This document shows positions 12,335 through 23,820 of a DNA stretch of 64,000 nucleotides, one piece after another. Each line of letters starts with the position of its first letter. Position 1 is the stretch's first letter. The translations under genes were made by a program, and so were the position numbers. Source of the DNA: Lepidodermella squamata (taxonomy: Eukaryota; Gastrotricha); contig JBLDXI010000063.1 in assembly GCA_047495785.1 (NCBI GenBank), forward strand, positions 248,001 to 312,000, in the 5' to 3' direction. The notes below the pieces were generated by a model. The model was not told the DNA's origin. It searched no databases and worked only from the letters and a program-made list of their open reading frames with translations.

Positions 12335-15300
12335 CTATCTCTTCGACGGCTGCTGCGACGACGAGTTGGCTGACGTGGGTGCGCCCGACCACTCGGTTGA
12401 CTCGAAGTTGCGCATCAACTCGTGCTGACTCGTCAAGTCGACCGAATTCGCCAGCTGAACACACACACACAAAATCAGCCATTATTCAAATATGCGTCAG
12501 TTTTCGACAATCTCGAAAATCGATCAATCGAGAGAACTCTTCCTAGTGCCATTTCGGCGACTTCTAACTTATTAGCTATAATATTACGAGACCAAGCGTC
12601 TAGCGATTTCGGACTTATCTTCATCTTCACACTGTCATTTCAAAATGGCTTTGAAGAAAAAGATATTAGGACCGAAGTCGCCAGAAGGGCGGCATATCCT
12701 TTATCCCAGGCTATCCTATGATTTATCCTATGATGTTAATTTTCAATTTTTCGATTTTGCCACTCCCAAGTGATGGATGATGACCCTACTACCTACTAAT
12801 GCATACAATGCATAATGCAAGTGACTTACAGCTAGCCGTTGCCGCCGTTCTTGTTCCTTGAGCTTTTCGCGATTCGTCTCCGCACTCGTCGCTGGTTTGC
12901 TGCCGGTGCTAGAAGCAGGCGGCTGTGCAGCGGCTGCCGCGTTGCCGAACGACGACGACGAGCCGGAGCCGGACGACGACTCGTCGACGTGCGACGACGG
13001 CATGAGCGCGGCTGGCAGGCCGACGCGCGGCGGCCCACTCGAAGACTTACTATTATCGGCTGTGGTGGCGCTCGTCTTCAACCGCTCGCGCTCCTCCTTC
13101 TCGGCCGCCTGTTTGCGGAACAGCTCGAACGAGTCGGCGCCTCCGCCGCTGCCGCCCGTCAGTTGCGGCGGCAAGCCAGCCGTCGCCTGCTGCAGCGACG
13201 TCGGCACGCGAGACGCGGCGCCCGAGGACGCACCACCACCAACCGACGACGACGGCGCCGTCCAGCCGAGACCGGGCGACGGGCCTGCAATCAATCAATC
13301 AATCGGGTTGAGAATCAATCACGCTCGTCACACGCTACTACTACAACAACAACTCACCTGCTAGCTTCTTGTTCGAGCCACCGGCGGCGCCGCTGTCCGC
13401 CGACGTCAGCGGTGTCGCGGGCGGTTTCGGCCGCGATGCATTCAAACTCGCCGATTTGCTGCTCGGATCAGTCGACGAGGGGGCTGTGCGACAAATAACA
13501 AAACAAGATTAGATTTTATTCAGCTTTGATCACACTACGCAAGGGAAGTTGCAAACTAAAAAATGACTTAGCAAAGAATGAAAAGTGCCAGCCATCTACA
13601 TGTTTTTTGCGTGAAATTGAATTACACGAATTTCGACCCGAATTTGACGACATTACACGATTCCTCTCAATGAGACTTGACTTTGTAAAGAACGCAGAGG
13701 TTCCACTTTACGCCAAATCTATTGCAAGATTTTCAGTCAAGGTTAAGGGCTGTAAAGTAGTAGTAGACTAGTTTAGAATTATTTGAAAATTGCAGTGATG
13801 ATTCATTATTGAGAGGAATTGTTTGATGTCGAAATTCGTAAAATTCAATCTCATACAAAATATTTAGTAAATAACTGCAGCTGCTAGCACTTTTCACTAG
13901 TCCATCGACGAAACGACACTCAATATCGCACGTTTCTTCTGAAGCAATGCAATGGCAGTGAAAATAAACTAGCAAAGATTGACTGACTGACTGACTGACT
14001 AACCTGAGGTGGGAGGTCGAGGCGCCGGCGGACCAGGCGGTTTTTTCGCCGCCGCCGCCGACGAAGACGAGGAGGGGGCCGAGGGGAGGGGCGGCTTTTT
14101 CGCACTCGTTGCTGCGGATGCCGCCGCGGCTGTGGTGGTCTTCTTGCGGTTCTTGTTTTTGTTCGACGAGGAGACGGAGCCTTCGTCGTCCGAGTCCGAG
14201 TCGGACGACGACGACGAAGTCGACGAGTCGGAGGAGGACGACTCCGAGAGGCGCTTCGCCGCCGGCGCCCGCACGGCACCCAGTTTGCCGCCGGGTTTCA
14301 CGCCGGCAGCCGGCGCCGGTTTGCTGCCACTACTACTACTAGTCGCAGCGGCGGGTGTGTCTGAAGTCGAGGAGGGGTTGTTGTTGTTGGGTTTAGTCGA
14401 TGTCGAGGTGGGGCCGGAGGAGGACGAGGTGGCAGCAGGAGGTGGCTGGGTGGCGGCTTTGTTCGCCTGTTGCTGCGGCTGGCGCTTCGCCGTGCCGGCG
14501 AGCACCGAGTGGACGAAGCGCTCGAGCTCGCGCAGCGTCTTGGGCCGCAGGGCCTCGAAGTCGATCTCGATCTCGTCGTTGCCGCCCGACTCCTTGCCGC
14601 TGGAGAACTGCGGCTCGTGCTGCGCCAGGATGTCGACGACGTGCGCCAGGTTCTCCGGCGGCAACCGGTTGATGTCCTGCGACAGCTGCCGCTTCTCGTC
14701 GTACGACATCGGCCGCACGCCCGCGTCCGGTTCCACGAGGGCGCCCGACTCGTCGAGTTGCGACCCGCCGTCCGCGTCCCCGCCTGCTCCACCCGCTGCT
14801 GAGCTGGCGGTCTTCCAGCCGGGCAACTGGCCGGACGAGGACGACGCAGCCGCCGACGCCGCTGCCGACGGCCGGCCTGGCTTGCGCGGCGCCGTCGCCG
14901 GACTCTTCGGCCCGGCTGCTCCGCCGCGGCCTTTGCCCGCCCCTTGCGCCGCCTGCTGGTCCTTCGGCTCGCGTTTCTTGCGCGGCTTCTTCGGCGGCGA
15001 CACGCCGTCGGCGGACGCGCCCGAGCCGGCCGTGGCGCCCACTCCGGCGCCGGCGATGGGCGTCGACAGCACGACCGGCGTCGACTTCTCGGCGTTCATG
15101 TTGCAGATCTGCTGCTGCAGCATGATGATCTGTTGTTGCAGCATCGCGAACGCGCTCGACTCGCCGCTCGGCGTCACCAACGGCGTCTGCGGCATGGCGG
15201 CCGGCTGCGGCGTGTCCGCCGCCGCTCCGCCGCCCCGCTGGCTCTTCGGCAGCTTGCCCGATTTCGACGGCGACACCGACACGCGCGCCTTCTTGTTGTT

Positions 15301-18300
15301 CGGCCCGCTCGTCTGCTCGTCGTCGCCGCCGCCTTTCTTCGACGCGGCGCCGCTCGACTCAGCTTTCGCGTGTTTCCGCGGCGTCGCTCCATCGCCGCCG
15401 TCCTTTGCCTTGTCGAGGGCTGACTTTTTCGATGGCTCGAATGAACCTGCAATAGCATAAAAAGTTAGTAAACACCAGTATAGGCTAGAATCTATCAAAT
15501 CAAAAGCTCATTTTTCCTGAAAAGTGCACACTAATTTCCGTGGAATCCGAGATTGTCAAAAAATCCCAAATTTTACGATTTCTACGATAAAAAATCCAAA
15601 TAAAGAGCCATCAAATTGTGATTCTAAGGACAGGACACAGCACCATCCTGATTTGAAATATATCAAAAATGAGGGTTTATTTCCTATTTGGTTTCAAAAT
15701 CTGGTTCTTCTGCACCTAATTTCGGACTCGACAGTGGTCAAAACAAGCAATTTTGAGTCCACTCGCATTTATTTGGGCCTGGCCAAATTGAACAATTGGA
15801 AATCTAACCTGCACGACAGAATAGCTTCAATAGCGAAGAGCCTAAAACCCTCAAAATTTAACAATCGTTCGATAGATACAGATTTTCAAGGTCAAATTCC
15901 AGACAGGACCACAGGTTTCCATTATCTCGAAATTTTAACCCTAGTTAAATTGATCCCGGCTATCATCAAAAAAATTAAGAACTGTGGTGAATTCGATTCG
16001 ATTACCTAGTACCACATATTTTAGGAAATGTAATGTGCAATGGGGCAAATTTATTGCCGGTCAATTCAATACACAAAGATTTATGAACTGACCTGATCGG
16101 CGTTTCTGGTTGGCAGCAGTTGTCGAAGCTGGGGCGGCTACTGCTGCGGCTGACGGTTGAGCGTTGTTGTTCGCATTGACGGTGATACTGGACGAGCGGC
16201 CTTCCTCGGCCTCGTCCTCGAGCATCTGCACGAGCAGGAGTGCGACCTGCGTCTCGAAGACGGCCTGCAGGCGGTGGCCGAAGTCGGCGATGATGTGGCC
16301 GGGCGGGTTGTAGCGGTAGCAGTTCGTGAACATGAGCCGCACGTCGTAGACGAAGTCGTGCGCCGACGCGTACCGCCCGTGCTCCAGCTTGCGCTTGATC
16401 GTCGACAGGTCCATGGGCCGCCGCACCACCTTCGGGTACTCGGGCTCGAGGCTCGTGTCCACCGGCCGGTAGAACACGGCCGCGTAGTCGCGGTGCGCCG
16501 CGTCGAACAGCTCCTCGAGCACCTGCGAACACAACTCGACGCGCTTCGTCGCCTGCGCGTCCGACAGCGCCGCCGCGGCTGCTGCGCCGGCCGCCGTCGA
16601 CGACGACGAGCCGGGCCGTGAGACGAGGGTCGAGGTGCGGCGCTTCTTGCGGGCCGACGCGAACAACGACGGTCTGTTAGCCGCAGCCGCGAGCGCTGAA
16701 GACTTGGCCGCAGCAGAAGACGACAACAGCGAAGTTTGCGAAGACGATGCAGCGGCGGCGGTCGTCGACTCGAAGGCCGACTCGCTGGCGCCGTCGTCGC
16801 CCGTCACCACGCGGTGCACCGTCGGCTTCGACTCGCCGCCGATGGACGCGGCCGGCGACACCGGCTCCTTGACGTGCACCTGCGGCTGCGGCGTCGACCC
16901 CCGCGACTCTTCCGCCACCGCCGCCGCGACGATTGCGGCAGCCGGCGATCGAGGGTGCACGGACGACGACGCTACGGACAACACCGAGGCCGGCGTGAGA
17001 GCCGACTTCGGCTCGGCCTTGCGGGACGCCGATTTCGGCTCGCCGTGGCTGTGGTGGTGGTGGCTGGAACTGCCGCTCTTGCTGCTGCCGCCGCCGCCGC
17101 CGGTGCCAGAGCCACCAGAGCCACCGGACTCGACTTCTTCCGACGGCATGTCACGCAATTTGCGCTCGAAAATCTCCTGCAACTGCATGCCCATTTTCGC
17201 CACGTCCTGAAACAGCATAATCACACGCGCGTTAAGCACAGCAATTTCAACTTTTTGTTCCTAATAATGACTACTAGACTAATGCTGAAACTGCAGCAGC
17301 AGCAATATGGGTACAGCCTCACACTTGAGCAACTCGACAGGTGAACAAATAAATGGCTCCTTTGCGTGCACCCAACTACTACCCGTTCCTATTTCAGCAA
17401 TAGCTGCAGCGACCGTAAAATCACATTCACTTTCACCTGAGATTTCAATCACAATAGCGAATAAGAATTCAAATCAGCCATGGTCAGCTAGTCGAGAAAC
17501 CATAATTACCCTATTACCTACAAAATCCCGATTATGGCGTTCTAGAAGAACTGCTATAAAAATAAGGTCGGAGAAAAACGGCCCAGAAAGGTGTTAAGAA
17601 ATACAGAAAGCGCACTCTGATAACTGATTTGTAAACCAAACGTAACTAAGATTTTTGGCAAATTTTCCTTCAAATGTAAAATCCTAGCATAATATAGAAA
17701 GTCTAGCGAGCAAATCATACCCTATACATAGAGCTCGTCGACATGGAAAAAAATAACTAGGATCTGAATGAATGAGCAAAGAATGGGCTAAATAGTTCTA
17801 CGATAATTGCTGCTGCTGATGCAATTTTAATATGAATCACCACCATTTTTCCATTCGAGTAACCTCAATTGCAGTAAAACAAAAATGACGATAACAAGAG
17901 CGACGCGGAAAAGTAATAAAAAACCTATAAAATTACCACCCTAGCTGGTGAATCAATGAGAATTAACAATGAAGAGCAGCAGTAAGAACTCACGTCATTC
18001 GGAGGGTTGAATAGAAAACAATTTGAGAACATGAGGCGTAGATCGGCAATGCACTCCTCCGCCGAATAATAAAAGTTGTTCGACAGCCGTTTCCGAATCG
18101 TCCCTAGATCCATCGGCTCTTTTATCAACTCGTAGTACGTCGGCAGTTCGAGCAGCACCGCGTCGACTGGTTTCTGGAATGGCCACGACTGTTTGTTCGC
18201 CCACAGCGACTTGTTGACGACTTTCTTCAAAAACTCAAGCTGGTTCGTCTGCCGCGTCTTCTTGCCCGCTGGGGCGGAGACAGCAGGCGGGTCTCGAATG

Positions 18301-18850
18301 GCGATCTTCAACTTCTCACCAGGCATTTTCTTCGAATCGGTCACTACTTTGTAGTAAAGACCTGTGTCGTCAGCCTGGCCTTCTTGCTGGCCTCCCGAGT
18401 TAGAAATCGGCTGATCGCCAGTATTGCCACCGTCATTACTCGCCGTCGTGCCTTCATTCATCATCGCCGCTGTGGCTGAATTCGACACGGAGGCGGGTGC
18501 TTTCGGCGAGCCGCCACTCGTCGACTCCTCCATGCCACCGACGGATGACGCCGCATCGTTTATCACATCATTGCTATTCGTGTTTGTGTTCACGTTTTCG
18601 ACCAAACTACTACTTTGCTGAAGCGGTTGCTGCTGCTGAGACGAATCATCGTTGCCATTGGTAACCAACTGGCCGTTTTTAGCCTTATCGGACGAATGAT
18701 CCTATAAACAGATCAACAAACGCGGCATGAATCTAGCGATTCTGTGCCAACAATTCAAAGGTGACTCACGTCAGAGCCGGCAGATGTCAGATTTTTAGCA
18801 AAACTGCCACTGCAACGATCGCTTGTGTCTTCATCAGATTCGGGCGCCAT
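12335..18850 (-). CDS. fs(1)h/BRD4: BET-family double bromodomain protein, long isoform (BRD4 / fs(1)h type)
   Basis: A chromatin reader that binds acetylated histone tails and recruits elongation factors. Seven coding exons (18770-18850, 17994-18701, 16093-17206, 14004-15446, 13358-13483, 12830-13284, 12335-12454) give 1348 residues, all phases agreeing. BD1 has [13 protein letters not shown], the WPF shelf, [12 protein letters not shown] and the acetyl-lysine Asn in [10 protein letters not shown]2 has [15 protein letters not shown] and [10 protein letters not shown], but AVF in place of WPF. The ET domain runs from [12 protein letters not shown] to LRELERFV, with the [12 protein letters not shown] core. 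A Ser/Asp-rich SEED-like cluster, coiled-coil [12 protein letters not shown] and the C-terminal motif [18 protein letters not shown] match the end of BRD4 and the long fs(1)h form. Introns at 13484-14003 and 15447-16092 and the 0.8 kb intron at 17207-17993 hold no supported gene. Confidence 0.95.
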
Positions 18851-20249
18851 GTTCAGGCCTTCTCTGTGAAGTGTCATGCCCGTAGCAACAGCACTCATTA
18901 GCGGAATTCAAGCGATTTACCATGCAAAATATGATGGGAAGTAATACACATAACAAAAACTAGAAAATCAATAGGAGCATAATGTAATCATTATCCCAGG
19001 CACAGTAACGTGGACATCAACATGTTCTTCGTCTGCAACATGTGCCAATACGTTTCCTCCAGCTGAAACGAGTCGTAAACAATTACGATAAAGTCAAGCC
19101 TAAATGTTGCCAGATAAATTATCCTCCGCATCTTCTCCTCGATGCAGCCCTCGAACATCAATCCATACACAATTCAGTCGCTCAACGGTAACGTTTAACG
19201 GAAGAAATCCAGTAGTTTCGAATAATCGCGAAGCATGCATCACGTAAATAGTAAAATCAAGTTGCTCCTTGGTCGCAAATCGCGAACAGATGATCTTCAT
19301 TGACGATAGGACGATGGATAATGCCCGAATTAAATTATAAACCTGAATCGCCGAGAAACCACTCTGCGCGTCGTCTCACAGTTCTTCACAGAATGAACGA
19401 TACAGCAATCATACTGAACGGTGCAGTTCTGGGTGTATTCAACTCCGGTTCAAAACTGACAAAACTCCGGTTAACATAGAAGTTCGGTCGAACTAAATGG
19501 ATCGATTGATGGATTTCGTAAATGGTAGGTCTATATTGATCTAAATCTCAATAAAAACCAGCCGTCAATTCGCGCTAAACCACACTGCGATGGATTTAGC
19601 TAGCCGAGAACCTAAAAACCGTTTGCAGGTTAATTTCTTCATTTACGCCAACTTCTGGACGAGTTATCAACCTAAAAGAAAGGAACAATTTATGGTCCAA
19701 AGACGCACACGACGGCAGGGAAGAAATTTACGATAAAACAAACAAAAATCAGGCAACAGAGCCAGCAAATTGACACCATTCACCAGTAAATTTCGTTTTT
19801 TCTTTCCAAGTTGTTGATAAGTGACGGCGGAGACGACTCATCCGCCGCCGCCAGTTGAAAATTTCCATGCTATCCTTCACATTAATATATTTTAAAATTA
19901 ATTAATTTTGTTATAAAAATTAGTTATAGTGAAAACAAAAAATAAAAAAATATGGCCGCAGTTTTTATTTTTCGCGGGAATTTTAAAGAGATTCTCTCGG
20001 TTTTTTAGTACGGTTTTTTCGTACCGTTTTTTTGGTTTAAGGTCAAGAAGTCCTCATTCCCTGGGAATGGTCGATAACTTGCTTTAAAATGAGAACACAG
20101 GGGGCGAGGGGATTTTAAGTCACCTTGAAGCTATTTTAAGGATGAGGTAATGTATCACTATGAAGTTGACGCAAATTGAGGTGGAGGTGATTTCTGTCAC
20201 AGATAAAGATGTTTTGATGAGATATGTTAATGCTGTCTCCTAATTGCAA
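18851..20249. other. Upstream region of the BET gene, no supported gene
   Basis: This should hold the BET promoter and 5' UTR. One minus-strand open frame near 19100-19340 encodes about 70 residues including MKIICSRFATKEQ and FLPLNVTVERLNCVW. An AG-preceded frame follows it, ending at a stop near 19000. The composition is protein-like, but I recognise no family and cannot join the pieces. The rest (19.4-20.2 kb) is AT-rich with no repeats of note. Confidence 0.4.
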
Positions 20250-21002
20250 TCACTCCGACACGAGAACTAAAATGGAACTCTGCATCTCTTCTGCTTTCTT
20301 CATGTGCTCTGCGATCTCTGCCTTTCGCTTGCGAAAAGGAATGCTAAAAGCTTGTTTGAAATAAAGAATAATTGCCGTTGATCTGAGAATTAGCTTTATT
20401 GGAGCATTCAGTGGAAAATGTCGTACTTTATGAGCCAATGAGGATGCATAATAAAAGTGAAACAAATATGTATGCTAAGCTACGCATAGTTTGATGAATC
20501 TGAATTTTCCATCGTTGTGAAATCCCGTTGTTAACAATTGATACGATCCCCAGTGAGCCAACGTGAAAAGTGGAATCGCAAGCCATTTGATATCCACCGA
20601 GCAATATAATTGAAGAGACTTGATAGCATATATGTACATGCAAAAATATAGGCATAATGTTGTAACAGAAGGTAAGTCGAGCGATGTGCCAGAACCATTT
20701 AACAAGAGTGGCATGAAGAAGGAAATAAAGTGAGCAGCCGAATATGCAAAGAATGCACTACCATTGAAGCTAGCCATGTTGCCTCCAGTGGCATAGCAAA
20801 TTGTTCGCAGAATCATCGAGGCCGCGAGTTGGTCTAGTGAAATTCTTGGTATTGCTGTTGCCAAAAGAATGAATGGAAGCATGAAGGCGATGACTAGCGG
20901 CAACACCTGATTTTTTAATTTCTTTAGGTGACCAAATGTGATTGCCAATTGAAAGCTGTTTCTTGACTCCATCGGGTAAAATAATATACTCTGTTCATCC
21001 AT
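20250..21002 (-). pseudogene. Multi-pass membrane-protein-like reading frame broken by one in-frame stop
   Basis: From the ATG at 21002 the frame runs 251 codons to a stop at 20250, interrupted only by one TAG at 20475-20477. The upstream part has hydrophobic segments typical of membrane helices, including VLPLVIAFMLPFILLATAI, FISFFMPLLL and TLCLYFCMYIYAI. The downstream part ends in a Lys/Glu-rich tail, RKRKAEIAEHMKKAEEMQ. I do not recognise the family. The segment around ATGGNMASFNG faintly recalls the C-terminal membrane region of GPI ethanolamine-phosphate transferases, but this is not strong enough to name it. It may be a recent pseudogene, an exon pair whose intron I cannot place, or a readthrough gene. 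I tested the TAG as a splice acceptor with a nearby donor and found no frame-preserving solution. Confidence 0.35.
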
Positions 21003-21264
21003 TGTCCGTTCCAAAACTCAAGTGTGCGGCTTGAATTATTCACTCGACAGTATTTTGTCTGGTTTTTGAAAAAGCTGATTTGAAGAAGCCAAGCTGTCCA
21101 TTTTATATCATTGTTATCTGCACCTATCTCGTGGGCCCACCGTCGCACCAGACTGGACAGACATCATATCGTAGGCCTATTTGTCATTATTAATAACAGT
21201 ACTGCAAGCGCCTTATCTGATAGAATTGTAGTACAATTCCAAAAGTCATGATACCTCGCAAAAA

Positions 21265-21551
21265 TATGACTCGTAAACAACGGAAATAAGGAAAATGGTG
21301 CCCACCGAAAGCCGGTTCGAGGAAGCGGAAGGCGGGCAGCAACAGCGACAACGGCGTCGATCCCAACATCGCGGCCATTATGCAGACTCTTGTCGCGACT
21401 GAACAGCCGGCCGTTAGTGAACGGCGCCGCATTATCAACGAACATTTTTCAACTGTTTTATCTGTGATTGAACATTCGACTCTTTCTCCCTCTGAAATTT
21501 CTTTGCTAACCTTCGATATTCTTGATGTTATTAGGCACAAGCTGAAATAAA
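21265..21551 (+). other. Lys/Arg-rich short reading frame with an internal stop, possible exon or element remnant
   Basis: One plus-strand frame reads MTRKQRK, a TAA stop, then about 86 codons to a stop just before 21555. It begins with a basic stretch (GSRKRKAGSNSD) and continues as helix-forming sequence (SERRRIINEHFSTVL, LSPSEISLLTFDILDVI). AAATAAG just before the long part could act as a splice acceptor, making this a terminal exon. No family is recognised. The codons look protein-like, and the frame lies directly upstream of the CTTCGG array, so both may belong to one mobile-element remnant. That link is inference. Confidence 0.3.
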
Positions 21552-21647
21552 CATGTTTTAAGGCGCTTTTTGTTTATTTTGTTTGCGATAATTAAAACGT
21601 ATATTGCGGTAATTAAAATGAGTGACTGGCTTTGTATTGCGTGTAAC

Positions 21648-21900
21648 TTCGGCTCTTCGGATTCGGACGCTTCGTACGGCCTGTCCGAAGCACGGCGGTC
21701 CGAAGTCTATTGTTCTCGCACTTCGGATACTTCGGCGCGCCCTATTGTTCTCGCGTCGCTCGCGTCGTCCGAAGTTGTGCGCGTTTATAAATGACGATCT
21801 CGTTCTTCGGACGTGCGCGCGCCCAACTTCGGAGCGTATTACGCAACTTCGGCCGTCCGAACTTCGGATGGCCGTCCGAACTTCGGATGGCCGTCCGAAG
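21648..21900. promoter_or_regulatory. Array of CTTCGG/CCGAAG motifs with two TATA-like boxes
   Basis: In about 250 bp, CTTCGG occurs nine times and its complement CCGAAG four times, often adjacent and forming near-palindromes. At the right end a 19-bp unit (GGCCGTCCGAACTTCGGAT) is present twice plus a partial third copy. The phrase TATTGTTCTCGC occurs twice. GTTTATAAAT occurs twice, at 21782 inside the array and at 21903 just after it. The array ends 370 bp upstream of the secreted Thr-rich protein start, on the same strand, so a promoter with multiple factor sites is plausible. A transposon end or a satellite fragment is an alternative. Confidence 0.45.
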
Positions 21901-21929
21901 TCGTTTATAAATCCAGCATAAGACTCACA

Positions 21930-21956
21930 AAGTAATTCGGAGCGTTTGAATTACTT
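21930..21956. repeat. Perfect 9-bp inverted repeat with 9-nt loop
   Basis: AAGTAATTC at 21930-21938 is followed after nine bases by its exact complement GAATTACTT at 21948-21956. It lies about 20 bp downstream of the second TATA-like box. If that box is used, the hairpin would sit close to the start of the transcript. Confidence 0.5.
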
Positions 21957-22271
21957 CAACGATTCGTGATGAGCAAGTCTTGGCTAGCGCATGTTTAATG
22001 GAAGCGTATTCTAGAATTTTTCATAAATAAAAATATGACTTGATTAAGATCAGATTGAAGCAAAGACACCATCGCAAATGTCTGAACATGTTTATCTGGC
22101 AGAAAAGTCTCATTACAACTCACATGAAAGAAGAAAGAGAGAAGGAAACAGCTGATCAAACTATTGGAGTGCACAAGTCAGCAACCTTGGTTTATGAGTT
22201 CCTCCTGACACGTATACACATCGCTAGCTAGGCGTTCTTTGATTTCATTAAAGCTCTCATCTGTTTTGTAA

Positions 22272-23659
22272 ATGCTAAAGCCTTCAAAATACTTGATCAC
22301 ATTTCTTTTACTCGGCTTTGCCAACTCGGCATTGGCCCAAAAGAAAGCAGATGCCGCGGGTATGCAAGCCGCAGCTCAAAAGTTGGCTGACCAATTTTCG
22401 GACCCGGATAAAGCAAAGTTGATAAACTTGAATCCAATTTGGGATCAACTGACGATGTATGGTGCAGGCGTGAGTTATTAACCTGTTTCTCTTTTACTCT
22501 CTTGAGATATCTCCACATTGCTATGTAGTTGCTTACGCAAGTTCAAAATATAAATCCGAAAGCGTATACTACGCTGACAAACAGGCTGTGTCAGAACATC
22601 GGACTAGGGAATTGTGCCACGCTGACTGATGTTGTTGGTACAAAAGACGGAGTAATTTCAACGGGTGGTGGGGGTGGAAACAACAATTTGATTATCCCAC
22701 TTGTCACAACGACAAGAGTAGGCCCGAAAATCGACATCGCAACGACAGTCGCATCAAACAATCTGATTCCCACTGTTCCATTAGCTGCTACCACGACAGG
22801 TACGAAAGCAGAGACTGAAACGACAGCCACCACTAAAGCTACAGAGGCTACCACGACCAAGAAAGTGGAAGCTACCACTGCGGCAACTACTAAAAAAGAG
22901 GAGGCTGCTACGTCTACGACAGCGAAAGCCGAGACTACGACCATCGCTACCACGACCAAAAAAGAGGAGGCGACAACGGCAGCCACAACCAAAAAGGAAG
23001 AAGCAACAACTACTGCTGCTACTACCAAAAAAGAGGAGACGGTCCCAACCGTGACAACTAAAACGGCAGAAGCTACTACAAAGCCTACCACGAAAGCTGC
23101 AGCAGCAACGACGGCTACAACGACCGATGACTTCGAACTCATCGAGGACGATGAAACGACAACCAAGGATTCGGCAACAACCACTAAATCAGATGCGACG
23201 ACCAAGGCTGCCACCACGACAAAGGCTGATACGACGGCATCCACAGGAACAACCAGCAAGGCGGCAGATACCACAACCACAAAGAAAGATGAAACAACCA
23301 CAACCAAGGCCGCTAGTACTGTTACTTCGACTGTTGCCGGTCAGACGAGCCCAACTACGACTGCCAGTGCTACGACGACAACAACAACAACCAAAGCGGC
23401 AACTAGTGCCAGTGGTTCGACTGGCTCCACTTCCACTGCTGGCTCCACTTCTACTGCTGGATCTACTTCTACCAAAGCAGCTATTGTCTCCAGCAATGTC
23501 GTCTCTTCCTTGTCCCAAGCCTTCCCTGTGGGACTCAGTGACCCCACTCATTTCGGGCTAGTCGCCCCAAGGTTCAGTACTTCTTCATCTTCTATCATTG
23601 GTTCCACTGGTTACATGAGTCTCCTCTCAGCGTTGTTCCCACTTCTTCTTGCTTACTGA
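22272..23659 (+). CDS. Secreted Thr-rich mucin-like protein, probably GPI-anchored
   Basis: Two exons, 22272-22469 and 22529-23659, joined in phase 0 across a 59-bp intron, encode 442 residues. The first 22 or so residues form a signal peptide (MLKPSKYLITFLLLGFANSA). A short globular region of about 80 residues with two cysteines (LCQNIGLGNCATL) follows. About 250 residues of Thr-rich repeats come next, with modules such as ATTTKKEEAT, typical of O-glycosylated stalks and broken by one acidic patch (FELIEDDE). The end is a Ser-rich linker and a hydrophobic terminus (LLSALFPLLLAY) with no charged tail, as expected for a GPI-anchor signal. I do not recognise the N-terminal region. The likely role, a surface or matrix glycoprotein, is inferred from composition. 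It converges with the astacin gene 160 bp away, and the two genes' poly(A)-like signals (23767 and 23755) cross over. Confidence 0.75.
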
Positions 23660-23820
23660 ATCGCTGAAGTTTTGATTAGGTGGCGGCTTTGAACTATACT
23701 CACCGGTGATGCTTGAAAAGACGTCTTTTCCAGAAAAAAATCGTTTCATTTTATTTAAGAGATGATATTAAAATAGGAGGATTCCTGTACAAAGCATAAT
23801 CTTTTTGTTCATGAAAATCA

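Noticed and set aside
14009-15460. A 483-codon open frame on the plus strand
   Set aside because: It is exactly antisense to the ET-domain exon of the BET gene, where G/C-ending codons and Ser/Ala runs suppress stops on the other strand. It has no motif of its own.
15524-16009. 161-codon plus-strand frame in a BET intron
   Set aside because: It needs a GTG start, has AT-driven composition and no recognisable motif. It lies in a clean GT-AG intron, so chance is the better explanation.
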